DNA of 12,394 nucleotides from Bacillota bacterium (GCA_023398855.1 JAEWRS010000536.1:1-12394); one strand, 5' to 3'. Shown: positions 1 to 8,498, counted from the stretch's first letter. Made by a program: numbers and translations. Notes: a model not told the origin generated them from the sequence alone.

Positions 1-469
<469 letters not shown>

Positions 470-482
470 TCAGTTTTACAGT

Positions 483-512
483 GTTTATATTATAGCACAT
501 ATGGTAACAATT
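483..512 (+). promoter_or_regulatory. Predicted sigma-F-type promoter of spoIIR
   Basis: GTTTA (483-487), a 15-bp spacer and GGTAACAATT (503-512) fit the sigma-F pattern known from Bacillus subtilis as I recall it (GYWTA, about 15 bp, GGNRANANTW). The element sits 33 bp before the spoIIR ATG. Forespore sigma-F control is the known mode for spoIIR in Bacillus. The assignment is pattern matching only. Confidence 0.55.
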
Positions 513-516
513 ACAA
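489..516 (-). promoter_or_regulatory. Sigma-A-type promoter for the ligase gene
   Basis: Read on the minus strand, TTGTAA (516-511), a 16-bp spacer and TATAAT (494-489) form a good housekeeping promoter. It lies about 40 bp upstream of the ligase ATG. It occupies the same DNA as the predicted sigma-F promoter of spoIIR on the other strand. Confidence 0.65.
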
Positions 517-545
517 ATAGATTCCAGAAAAAAGGAGGAACACTC

Positions 546-1193
546 ATGAAACAAAAACGAGATTTATTTTTATGTATTACCTGTCTCCTGATTGCTTTTT
601 TGCTTACCTTATCAGACGGAAGGCAAAATGACGAAGCACTGGCAGCACGGATCGCTCCGGAAATCCTGCGTTTTCATGTATTAGCAAACAGTGACAGCTC
701 AGAAGATCAAAACCTGAAATTAAAAGTGCGCACCATGCTGCTAAATTCAATATATGAGGATCTTGGAGAAAGTGCATCACTAGAGGAAACAAAAGGCTAT
801 ATTATCTCTCACAAAGACAGCCTGGAGAAAAAAGCAGAACACTACATGAAAAAATTGGGATACAGCTATCCCGCACATATGGAACTGGCCAATAGCTACT
901 TTCCCACTAAAACCTATGGAGATATGGTATTTCCCTGCGGCAATTATGAGGCCGTCCGTGTAAAAATAGGCGAAGGAAAAGGACGCAATTGGTGGTGCGT
1001 CCTTTATCCTCCCCTATGTTTTACAGATTCTTCTTACGCGGTTGTTCCAGATACCTCCAAAGATATTTTAAGGAGCTCCATAGACGCATCTGACTATAAG
1101 AGACTGAGCCGGGAAACTCCGACGATCCATATCCGTTTTAAACTGGCGGACTTACTTTCCAAAAAACCGGAGCCTACTGTCCTGAATCCGTAA
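546..1193 (+). CDS. spoIIR: Stage II sporulation protein R (SpoIIR)
   Basis: A forespore-made, exported signalling protein. In Bacillus it activates the SpoIIGA protease in the mother cell, which then processes pro-sigma-E. The 215-residue product has a short N-terminal hydrophobic segment (about residues 7-22) that acts as a signal or anchor. The SpoIIR signature blocks follow: RFHVLANSDS, LKLKVR, YFPTKTYGD, NYEAVRVKIGEGKG, and NWWCVLYPPLCF. The ATG at 546 is chosen because AAAGGAGGA (531-539) sits just before it; the open frame continues upstream to 216 but crosses the promoter and the divergent ligase gene. The 3' end overlaps the convergent TolC-like gene by 20 bp. Its presence marks the host as an endospore former. 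Confidence 0.95.
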   Translation: MKQKRDLFLCITCLLIAFLLTLSDGRQNDEALAARIAPEILRFHVLANSDSSEDQNLKLKVRTMLLNSIYEDLGESASLEETKGYIISHKDSLEKKAEHYMKKLGYSYPAHMELANSYFPTKTYGDMVFPCGNYEAVRVKIGEGKGRNWWCVLYPPLCFTDSSYAVVPDTSKDILRSSIDASDYKRLSRETPTIHIRFKLADLLSKKPEPTVLNP

Positions 1194-2370
1194 TAATCCC
1201 GTTCACTGCCCACTGGTAGGTATCGTAGGCCTGATACAGGGTATTGTATGCACCCTTCTTTGTGCCTTCTGCCTGCAAAAATGCCATCTGGGACTGGAGA
1301 AATCCAAGCCGGCTCACCATGCCAAGCTGATAGGAACGTTCTGCTTTATTCTTCTCCAGGACCGCTTTTTCATAAGAGGTACAGGCGGCGTCATATGATG
1401 ACTTCGCCTGAAGGATTCCCTGATAATAAGACTGCATGGTGACCGTAATACTCTGCTCTGCCTCTGAAAGACCGTCATCCTTGTTTTTCATACCTGTGGT
1501 GGTATGGCCGGAAGCCCCGCGGCGCTTATCAATCAGCTCGTAATTGTTTCCAACTGCCTTAGCCGTATCTGCCTCCAAATTCAGGGAAGAGATAACAGAA
1601 AGATCTAATTGCGGGATTTCTCCGATTTGAACCTCTGTATCCGATGAATAGCCTGTCATATAGCACAGGGAACGCCTCAGGCCGTCAATGGTGTTATCAA
1701 GCTGTTCCAGTGATGCCTGTGCGGCCAGTACCTCTTTATTGGCTGCCAGTACATCTGCTTCCTTGGCCAGCCCCTGCTGATAGCTTATGGTCTGGGCTTC
1801 ATAGCCTGCCTGACTGACCTCCAGTATCTTCTGGAGCAGCCCCCTGTTGGCCAGTGCACTGTTATAACCGATCATGATCTGCCCAACAGCGGAAGAAAAG
1901 GTCTTGGAATAATGATCCACGTTCTTTTCGATCCCTGAATCAATCCGTTTGATTACTTTGTCCAGTTCCGCTGAACCTTTCTGCAATTTACCAACAGCAG
2001 CTTTCAGTCCGCCGTATTCTTCCTGTCCCTTTTCACTGTTTAACGCACCCGAATCTTTTATTGCTTTCGCATTGTCGTTAAGATCCCGGATCTGTTTTTT
2101 CATTTCATCATAGACGTAACGCTGATTACTAGTCTCATTCCCGGCAGTATCGGCAATATTCTGCATGTCAGGATTAAAATACCTTACCCTGTCTGTAAGC
2201 TCCTCAAATTCTATGGTCTGATCCTGAAGTTTGTTCCATGTTTCTTCTGTCATCCCTTCTGGAAGGGAGACTCCCGTCTGTCCTGGTCCTGCTGCCCCAT
2301 AAGCCGGTATTGCAGCGGTTAAGGCAAGAGTTATTGCCAGACAGGCAGATAAATATCTTTTTTCCCCCAT
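1174..2370 (-). CDS. TolC-like (outer membrane efflux family) protein 2, apparently without beta-barrel
   Basis: 398-residue exported helical protein and last gene of the efflux operon. A Sec signal peptide (charged GEKR, hydrophobic core about 8-20, likely cleavage after AYG or AYGA near 25-26) leads into long Ala/Gln/Leu-rich helices typical of TolC. Two hairpin-tip motifs are visible: QQGLAKEADVLAA (about 198-210) and YQLGMVSRLGFLQSQ (about 347-361). These match the repeated tip motif of TolC proteins. Where TolC has its two membrane beta-hairpins, only short polar linkers are present (about 70-125 and 284-305). The start is 3 bp after the stop of TolC-like 1, and its AGGAGG (2386-2381) lies inside that gene, so the two are probably translationally coupled. 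In a monoderm it would be an extracytoplasmic pump partner; the exact role is inferred. Confidence 0.8.
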   Translation of the reverse strand: MGEKRYLSACLAITLALTAAIPAYGAAGPGQTGVSLPEGMTEETWNKLQDQTIEFEELTDRVRYFNPDMQNIADTAGNETSNQRYVYDEMKKQIRDLNDNAKAIKDSGALNSEKGQEEYGGLKAAVGKLQKGSAELDKVIKRIDSGIEKNVDHYSKTFSSAVGQIMIGYNSALANRGLLQKILEVSQAGYEAQTISYQQGLAKEADVLAANKEVLAAQASLEQLDNTIDGLRRSLCYMTGYSSDTEVQIGEIPQLDLSVISSLNLEADTAKAVGNNYELIDKRRGASGHTTTGMKNKDDGLSEAEQSITVTMQSYYQGILQAKSSYDAACTSYEKAVLEKNKAERSYQLGMVSRLGFLQSQMAFLQAEGTKKGAYNTLYQAYDTYQWAVNGIITDSGQ

Positions 2371-2373
2371 ATC

Positions 2374-3525
2374 TTATGACCCTCCTGCCGAAGCCAGCCC
2401 GTTTACTGCATTATCATAAGTTTGAACCGCCTGGAATAGAGTAAGCTCTGCCGACTTTATCGCAAAGCTCTTCGTGTCATAGGCATTTTTCTGCTTGATA
2501 TAATCCAGCCTGCTCAAAGAGCCTAAATCTAACTTTCTCTGGGCTGTATCCATATTTTTGCTTTCCAGGACAAGTTCTGCCTGTGCCTGGTCATAAGCTG
2601 CCTTTGCCTGAAGAACAGCCCTGTAGCATTTGGTCACATCCGAGCCAATATTTTGTTCATTGCTGGCAATGGTCCGGTTCAAGGTCTGTTTAGTTACATC
2701 TCCTGACGCATTTTCCAGTTTTCTCCGATTGATCTTTAAGGTAAAGTTGTTATTTAAAGCAGCTTCCTTATCAGTGTCCGGAATCATAGCAGCTATGCGT
2801 TCCATGTTTACAACCGGAATTTCCCGGATCTCCGGCATATCGTTGTACTTCCAGCCCAGCATAACGCAAAGCTTTTGCCTGGTTTCCTCTACGGAAGAGG
2901 TCAGCTTGCTGATGGAAGCCTGAGTACTCTGAACACTCTCCTGTGCCCCTAAAACATCTGCCTGGGTGGCCATTCCCGCGCCTTGCCTTACAAGCGCGGA
3001 CTGGTAAGTTGCCTCCAGAAGTTCCAGGCTGCTTTTTGCAATTTCCAGTTCATAATTCTGCTGAAAATAAGCAATCATGGAAGACTGGGCAGCTGCCACC
3101 AGCTTTGCTTCCTCCTGGTCATAGGTAAGCTGGTGTATCTTTAAATCCTCCACATTAGAATCAGCAGCAGCTTCTGCCCGGTTTGCCCCTGCCGCGTTAC
3201 TGGCATCGCTGTACGGATCTTCTCCTGTAATACTGTTTCTGTAATCATTCGCCGCATCCCTGTATGATTGGGCATACTGGTCTTTGGTGACCTTTTCATC
3301 CCTTTTCTTATCCATAATATCCAGCTGGTTTTTTTGAACCGTTACATTATATTCACGGATCAGGCCAGCCAGTTCGTCATATTCCATGACATTGTCTCTG
3401 AGCTTTGCCCACTCTTCAGGAGTTCTTGCAAACTCCGGGCTGCCAGCCCAGGCTGTAGCCGCCGGTCCCATAACAGCAAGCACTGCCGCAAGACAGCATG
3501 CCCCGATCTGTTTCCATTTTCTCAT
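2374..3525 (-). CDS. TolC-like (outer membrane efflux family) protein 1, apparently without beta-barrel
   Basis: 383-residue exported helical protein, paralogue of its downstream neighbour. The signal peptide spans residues 1-27 with an AWA|G cleavage site. The two-repeat TolC layout is recognisable. Repeat 1 has a tip motif QGAGMATQADVLGAQ (about 181-195), then LCVMLGW and the linker EIREIPVVN. The second-repeat entry is NNNFTLKINRRKLENA, with tip motif LDLGSLSRLDYIKQK (about 332-346). In canonical TolC the membrane hairpin follows that repeat entry; here only about 20 polar residues (272-292) separate it from the next helix. It starts from an ATG preceded by AAGGAGG. A 129-bp gap and a hairpin separate it from the RND gene. 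Probably an extracytoplasmic partner of the RND/adaptor pair. Confidence 0.82.
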   Translation of the reverse strand: MRKWKQIGACCLAAVLAVMGPAATAWAGSPEFARTPEEWAKLRDNVMEYDELAGLIREYNVTVQKNQLDIMDKKRDEKVTKDQYAQSYRDAANDYRNSITGEDPYSDASNAAGANRAEAAADSNVEDLKIHQLTYDQEEAKLVAAAQSSMIAYFQQNYELEIAKSSLELLEATYQSALVRQGAGMATQADVLGAQESVQSTQASISKLTSSVEETRQKLCVMLGWKYNDMPEIREIPVVNMERIAAMIPDTDKEAALNNNFTLKINRRKLENASGDVTKQTLNRTIASNEQNIGSDVTKCYRAVLQAKAAYDQAQAELVLESKNMDTAQRKLDLGSLSRLDYIKQKNAYDTKSFAIKSAELTLFQAVQTYDNAVNGLASAGGS

Positions 3526-3618
3526 CCTTAATCCTCCTTAACTGGGATTTTAATGCTGTATTCCTGTCATTATCTTATCATATCCTTCAAAAAACATGAA
3601 ATCCACTTTCTTCCAACA

Positions 3619-3648
3619 GGGAACCGGGTTTTTCAGAATCCGGTCCCC
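3619..3648 (-). other. Intercistronic hairpin between RND and TolC-like genes
   Basis: Seven bases after the RND stop codon the minus-strand RNA can form a 9-bp GC-rich stem: GGGGACCGG pairs with CCGGTTCCC, including one G-U pair, around a 12-nt loop. No T-run follows, so it is not a classic intrinsic terminator. It could be a 3'-protecting or processing element, or a partial terminator that sets the permease to TolC-like ratio. Confidence 0.5.
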
Positions 3649-3654
3649 ATACTT

Positions 3655-6600
3655 TTAATCTGGTAATATCGTCTTATCAATCTTACCACTCATAAGGGAA
3701 TAATATATGGGTAGCATGAGCAGCGAAAGAATCGTGGAAGCTGTCAAACCGCCAACGTTTACCAGTGCAAGCCCCTGCATGGTCTCTCCATTACTTCCTA
3801 TGGCCAGTGCCATGGGGATCATGGATACAACAGTAGTAAGAGTCGTCATAAGAATGGGACGAAGTCTGGTAGCTCCTGCTTCAATCAGTGCAGTCCGCTT
3901 ATCCATGCCGGACCGGTACTGGTTCACCGTATCCACATATAAGATTCCAGAGTTTACCACTGTTCCGATAAGCATCAGAAATCCAAGAAGGGTCGGCATA
4001 CTGATGGCAACTCCCGCAGCAGCCAGGAACCCAAAGGAACCGATCAGGCTGAATGGAATGGTCGTCATAACCATCAGGGAGAATTTGGGTGATTCAAACT
4101 GAGCCGCCATAACGACAAAGATTAAAAACACTGCAATCGCAATCGCTTTAAACAAACCGGAAAACTCCTCCTGCATGGATTCATCTTCGCTGTTCTTTGC
4201 CCTTGAAACCATGTCATTTAAATATTTATTAACAATTTTTTCATCAATATCCTTTTTTGCAGCTTCTTTTCCTTGTTTTGTTGTCACTGCATCGGTAAAG
4301 GAGCCTGTTATCGTTACTAAGTACTGTTTGTTTTTCCTGTTAATAGAGGTAGGACTGTCTTCATATCCGATATCAGCGATATCTGTAAGCGCAACAGAAC
4401 CGCCGGAACTGTTAGGTACCATAATTCCTTCTACCTTGTCAAGAGTATCATAAGAATCCTTAGGATATTCCACTTTAATATCAACTTCCTGACCGGATAC
4501 TTCCATGGTAGCTGCCTTTGATCCACTGAGCATGGTATTGAGCAAACCGCCCACATTGGTAGGGACAACTCCCTCGGCCGCTGCTTTTATAGGGTCAACA
4601 TGGATCTTAATAACAGGCGCCGCATTTTCCAGGTCTGAATGGATTTTGATCAGCTGAGGCATTTCGATCAGTTCGGCCATCATCTGGTTTGAAGCGCTTT
4701 TCAGTTTATCCAGCTGAGAGCTTTGAAGAATTACTTCAAAATCGTGTTTGCTGCTCATATTGCTCATCATGGAGGTTGACTTCACAGTTACATTGCAATC
4801 CGCAATCTGATTCATTACCTTCTTCCACTTATTGACCACCTGGTTGGTAGAAAGCTTTCTGCCACTTTTTAAATAGGCTGTCAATGTTCCATTTTTGGCT
4901 CCGCTGAAGCTTAATTCGCTTCCACCGTAACTGACCAGATAGGACTTTAAATCCTCCTCTTCTGTAACGATGGTTTCCAGCTTCTTTAATATCTTATCGA
5001 CCTCTTCTACTTTAAGCCCCGGTCTCATCTCTGCAGTAATGGAAATCGTTCCCTGATCCACTTCCGGCATCAGCTCAAAGCCTAGCTTGGTAGCCAGTAC
5101 TAAGGAAGCGATTAAAAGCAAAACAGATACAACCATGACAGCTGCACGCCTGTTGAGCAATCTGCCAACTATTTTCCTGTAACCGTTCTGCATTGACTTC
5201 ACCAGCCCTCCCATGGGAGAATTCTGTTTTTCAACAGGGCGGAAGCGGCTGTAGCACAGAGGAACAATCGTAATGGCTGAAACCAAAGATGCCAGCATAC
5301 AAAATACAATTGTATAGCCTAATGGCTTAAACAACTGGCCTGTAAGGCCTTCTAATAGTGCCAGAGGAATAAACACGACACAGGTGGTAATCGTTCCTCC
5401 CAATATGGATTGAAAAACAGTCCCTGTTCCTTCCAGAGCTGCCTGCATATATTCCCGAAAACCGGTACCTTTTTGTGACCGGAAACAGCTCTCCATAACA
5501 ACAATGGAGTTATCCACCATCATTCCAACTCCCAGAACAATACTGCTCATGGTGATAACATTTAAGGAAAAACCCATGGCAGCCATTAAAATCAGAGACA
5601 CCAGAATGGATACGGGAATGGAGGTTCCTACAATAAGAGATGCTTTGATATCTCCAAAGAAAAGGAAAATAATTATCATGGAAATAATGACAGCCATGAT
5701 CATGGTATTCTTAACACTGCTGAGAGCTGATGTAATCTGGTCGCTGGTATCGTCAACTACTATAATATCCAGGTTGGGATATTCCTTTTTTAAAGTTTCA
5801 ACGGTCTTTTTCATGGACCTGGAAACATCCACTGCGCTGTTTTTCTGCTGTTTATTCATGGTTAAAGAAATGGTATCTTCTCCATTATACCGTCCAATGG
5901 CCGCCTGATTTTCAGAGGCTTCTCTAATATCGGCAATGTCTTCCATAAAGATGGTTTTTCCGTTGCCCGCCACTACCGGAACCTTTTTAAGGCTTTCAAC
6001 ACTCTTTACTTCCACACCGGTACTGACAGACAGATCTCTCTTTCCCACACCGGTATTCCCTGCCGGATAGGTGAAGTCAGCCGCTTTGATAGCCTGGCTG
6101 ATGGAATTCATATTAAGATGATACTGCTCCATCTTTTCCGGGATCAGCCGGACACTCACGTAGTTCTTCTGGCCTCCGCTCATGCCCACGCTGGCAACGG
6201 AAGAAATTTTCTCAAATTCCGGTACAATTTTTTCGTTTACAAAGTTATACAGATTGTTCTGGGATGAATCTTTCACTGCCAGAGTCACTACCGGCATATC
6301 GTTGATATTGAATTCCATAACACTGGGAGTTTCCACATCGTCAGGGAGTTTGACAATATCCATCTTTTTTTTCAGATCCGAATACGCTTTATTCATATCC
6401 GTGCCATACTCATATTCCAGCATGACAATGGAAACATTCTCCTGAGAACTGGACTGGACATTCTTAATACCGGATAAGGTGCCCACGGCTTCCTCCACCG
6501 GCCTGGTTACCAGGTCATTCACATCCTCAGGATTGGATCCTGGATAAACGCTGGTGATCAGCAGCATGGGGAAGTTCATTTCCGGTGTCAGCTCCATTTT

Positions 6601-6696
6601 GGAAGATAACACAGATGATAAACCGAAAACCAGCAGACACAATACAGCTAAGACAGTGGTGACGGGCCTCTTTAAAACGCCTTTTGTTATTCCCAT
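3655..6696 (-). CDS. RND efflux permease (HAE1/AcrB-like)
   Basis: 1013-residue proton-driven inner-membrane exporter, typical length for the family. TM1 (about 12-30) is followed by the first porter loop (MLLITSVYPGSNPEDV, TRPVEEA). TM2-TM6 lie around 330-480, TM7 near 518-536, the second porter domain at about 540-845, and TM8-TM12 at about 848-1002. The TM4 signature reads GMMVDNSIVVME, with Asp395 matching AcrB Asp407; the AcrB Asp408 position is Asn396. The AcrB Lys940 position in TM10 is Asn915, and AcrB Thr978 corresponds to Thr951 in RPILMTT. The relay is thus reduced to one Asp and one Thr. The gene starts 12 bp after the adaptor. Substrate cannot be read from sequence; drugs, bile acids, lipids or peptides are possible. 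Confidence 0.93.
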   Translation of the reverse strand: MGITKGVLKRPVTTVLAVLCLLVFGLSSVLSSKMELTPEMNFPMLLITSVYPGSNPEDVNDLVTRPVEEAVGTLSGIKNVQSSSQENVSIVMLEYEYGTDMNKAYSDLKKKMDIVKLPDDVETPSVMEFNINDMPVVTLAVKDSSQNNLYNFVNEKIVPEFEKISSVASVGMSGGQKNYVSVRLIPEKMEQYHLNMNSISQAIKAADFTYPAGNTGVGKRDLSVSTGVEVKSVESLKKVPVVAGNGKTIFMEDIADIREASENQAAIGRYNGEDTISLTMNKQQKNSAVDVSRSMKKTVETLKKEYPNLDIIVVDDTSDQITSALSSVKNTMIMAVIISMIIIFLFFGDIKASLIVGTSIPVSILVSLILMAAMGFSLNVITMSSIVLGVGMMVDNSIVVMESCFRSQKGTGFREYMQAALEGTGTVFQSILGGTITTCVVFIPLALLEGLTGQLFKPLGYTIVFCMLASLVSAITIVPLCYSRFRPVEKQNSPMGGLVKSMQNGYRKIVGRLLNRRAAVMVVSVLLLIASLVLATKLGFELMPEVDQGTISITAEMRPGLKVEEVDKILKKLETIVTEEEDLKSYLVSYGGSELSFSGAKNGTLTAYLKSGRKLSTNQVVNKWKKVMNQIADCNVTVKSTSMMSNMSSKHDFEVILQSSQLDKLKSASNQMMAELIEMPQLIKIHSDLENAAPVIKIHVDPIKAAAEGVVPTNVGGLLNTMLSGSKAATMEVSGQEVDIKVEYPKDSYDTLDKVEGIMVPNSSGGSVALTDIADIGYEDSPTSINRKNKQYLVTITGSFTDAVTTKQGKEAAKKDIDEKIVNKYLNDMVSRAKNSEDESMQEEFSGLFKAIAIAVFLIFVVMAAQFESPKFSLMVMTTIPFSLIGSFGFLAAAGVAISMPTLLGFLMLIGTVVNSGILYVDTVNQYRSGMDKRTALIEAGATRLRPILMTTLTTVVSMIPMALAIGSNGETMQGLALVNVGGLTASTILSLLMLPIYYSLMSGKIDKTILPD

Positions 6697-6708
6697 TTCA
6701 CCGCCCCC

Positions 6709-7851
6709 TTACTGTGCCGGACCGGAAGATTCTGTCTCGGTTCCTTCAGATTCTGCCGTGCCTTGTGGTGCCCCGGAATCTTTTTCATTTCCGTATGTAA
6801 GGGTGACCTTGGACCCATCATACAATTCACTGGTCCAGGTAGTCAATACCTGATCTTCAGCAGTGATGCCGCTTTGAACCTCTATGTACTCATTGTCTGC
6901 AAGCCCTACGGTGACAGCATTCTTCTTAAGAGTTCCATCTGCATAGGTATAAATGTATGGATTTCCACCCTCATAATAAATACTGTCCACCGGAACTGTC
7001 AGAACATTCTCTGCCCGCCGGGCAATTACATAAAGCTTAACCGAAGTCCCGGTAGCCAGGGCATCCCCGTCAGGAATGGAGGCCTTTACCTTAAATAAGC
7101 CGCTTGCCTGGTCTATCATTGTGCTTACTTCCGTGATGGACGCTTTGTGATCGGTTCCATTCTTTTCTACTCTTATGATGTCTCCTGCCTTTAACCCAAC
7201 TACAATCCGTTCTGTGGCGTAAAAGGTCAGAGATTTTCCGCCTTCACCTGAAATAACACAAATAGTAGTCTGTGGCGAAACCATATCATGAATGCTGATA
7301 CCAAAGCTTTCCACACGCCCCGCAATAGGAGCAGTCACCTGACTGCTTTCTGTCTGGATCTTATATGCGATCTTTGCATTCTCATACTGCAGTCTTGCCA
7401 TCTCAGTTTTGTCAACCAGGGACTGGTAATCTGCTTCCGCCACATCACCGGCCCCATAAAGAACCGTAAGGCGGTCTAAATTTTTCTTTGCATCTTCATA
7501 GGTGATTCTGGCAGTTTCCATGGTGATACGGGAACTCTCCACCTGTTTTGTGTCGATGACACAGAGAAGCTGACCGGCTGCTACCACATCTCCGGTTTTA
7601 ACACCTACACTTGTGACCTCTCCTGCTCCAAGGGGCGTTACATGGACAATACTGTCCGGCTCAATCGTTCCAATCAATTCATTGCTCAACTCAATGGTCC
7701 TGATTTCAGGTTTTTCGGCAGTTACAGCTGGCGGTATCTCAGCCACAAGCTCTTCCTTCTTCCCTTTCAGCATTCCTGGAAAAATCAGCCCTGCTGCAAT
7801 CGCCGCAATTACTACTGCTCCAGCGATAATGAAAACTTTTTTCTTATTCAT
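6709..7851 (-). CDS. RND efflux periplasmic adaptor (membrane fusion protein)
   Basis: 380-residue adaptor linking the RND permease to an outer partner. It has an N-terminal membrane anchor (about 6-24) and no lipobox. A split lipoyl domain follows (about 66-100 and 171-200, PLGAGEVTSVGVKTGD and APIAGRVESFGI), then an alpha-helical hairpin (about 101-168), a beta-barrel domain (about 205-275) and a membrane-proximal domain to about 350. The last 30 residues are a low-complexity Ser/Glu/Thr tail. At the hairpin tip, Arg127, Leu131 and Ala138 align with the R-L-S docking motif of AcrA-type adaptors (Ser replaced by Ala). The ATG at 7851 is chosen because AAAGGAG lies 6 nt upstream; a TTG at 7857 would touch the ribosome site. 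Confidence 0.92.
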   Translation of the reverse strand: MNKKKVFIIAGAVVIAAIAAGLIFPGMLKGKKEELVAEIPPAVTAEKPEIRTIELSNELIGTIEPDSIVHVTPLGAGEVTSVGVKTGDVVAAGQLLCVIDTKQVESSRITMETARITYEDAKKNLDRLTVLYGAGDVAEADYQSLVDKTEMARLQYENAKIAYKIQTESSQVTAPIAGRVESFGISIHDMVSPQTTICVISGEGGKSLTFYATERIVVGLKAGDIIRVEKNGTDHKASITEVSTMIDQASGLFKVKASIPDGDALATGTSVKLYVIARRAENVLTVPVDSIYYEGGNPYIYTYADGTLKKNAVTVGLADNEYIEVQSGITAEDQVLTTWTSELYDGSKVTLTYGNEKDSGAPQGTAESEGTETESSGPAQ

Positions 7852-7874
7852 TGTCAACTCCTTTTTTTGCCCTA

Positions 7875-8498
7875 TTAAGATTGTAATGGTTGTTTACGAA
7901 TTCCATATTGCAGAATTTCTAATTTTTCCCGGAAGAGTTTCTTAATTTTTTCTTCATCTTCCGGATGTTGGTAATACCACCCCATACAATGTACCAGTTC
8001 TATAAAAATCATGGTTACTACCTTTCCAAAAGTCTCAATACTTTGATCTTTAAGATCAGAAGTATCAATGGCACGATACATGGCCTCCTGCATTTCCTGC
8101 TGAGCCTGCGTATTTTCTGTGCACAGCCGGTGAGCCACACCAAACATCTTCTCACCCTCAACGATGTTTTTTACCAGCTGCAAAACATTCTCCTGTGTAT
8201 TGACTATGCTGTATTGTAAAAATTCTTCCGCAGTTATCCACAAATCGCCATGGTTTCTTTCTGCGCAATCTACCCAGCCATTCTGAAATCTATTAGCAGC
8301 TTCTTCGAAAATATATCCCAGGACATCACGTTTATCTTCAAAATAAGTATAAAAACTTCCTCTCGATATTCCTGCTGTCTGTATGATCTTATTAATAGAT
8401 GCTCTTTCAAACGGCACACGTGTAAACTCCTTTACCGCTGCCTCCCGAATGGATATTTTTTTAGCTGCAGGAAGATGATAAAACCGATCCGTAGGCAT
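7875..8498 (-). CDS. TetR/AcrR family transcriptional repressor
   Basis: 207-residue regulator and first gene of the efflux operon. The N-terminal DNA-binding domain (about 12-60) holds the TetR helix-turn-helix INKIIQTAGISRGSFYTYF (35-53) followed by EDKRDVL. The C-terminal two thirds are variable and helical, as expected of a ligand-sensing dimer domain. AGGAGAGGTGA precedes the ATG. Only 23 bp separate its stop from the adaptor gene, so it is co-transcribed with the pump. It very probably represses its own promoter through the 46-bp palindrome at 8549-8594. The inducer is unknown. Confidence 0.92.
   Translation of the reverse strand: MPTDRFYHLPAAKKISIREAAVKEFTRVPFERASINKIIQTAGISRGSFYTYFEDKRDVLGYIFEEAANRFQNGWVDCAERNHGDLWITAEEFLQYSIVNTQENVLQLVKNIVEGEKMFGVAHRLCTENTQAQQEMQEAMYRAIDTSDLKDQSIETFGKVVTMIFIELVHCMGWYYQHPEDEEKIKKLFREKLEILQYGIRKQPLQS

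Noticed and set aside
2280..3525. Lipobox-like LSAC / IGAC at residues 7-10 of the two TolC-like proteins
   Set aside because: The cysteine comes before the hydrophobic core, not after it, so lipoprotein processing is unlikely; ordinary signal peptidase I sites are present.
3540..3600. Internal promoter before TolC-like 1 (TTCATG, 17 bp, TAAGAT)
   Set aside because: The -35 matches only 3 of 6 consensus bases; AT-rich DNA yields such matches often.
7852..7857. TTG start at 7857 for the adaptor
   Set aside because: It abuts the AAAGGAG ribosome site with no spacing; the ATG at 7851 has a 6-nt spacer.
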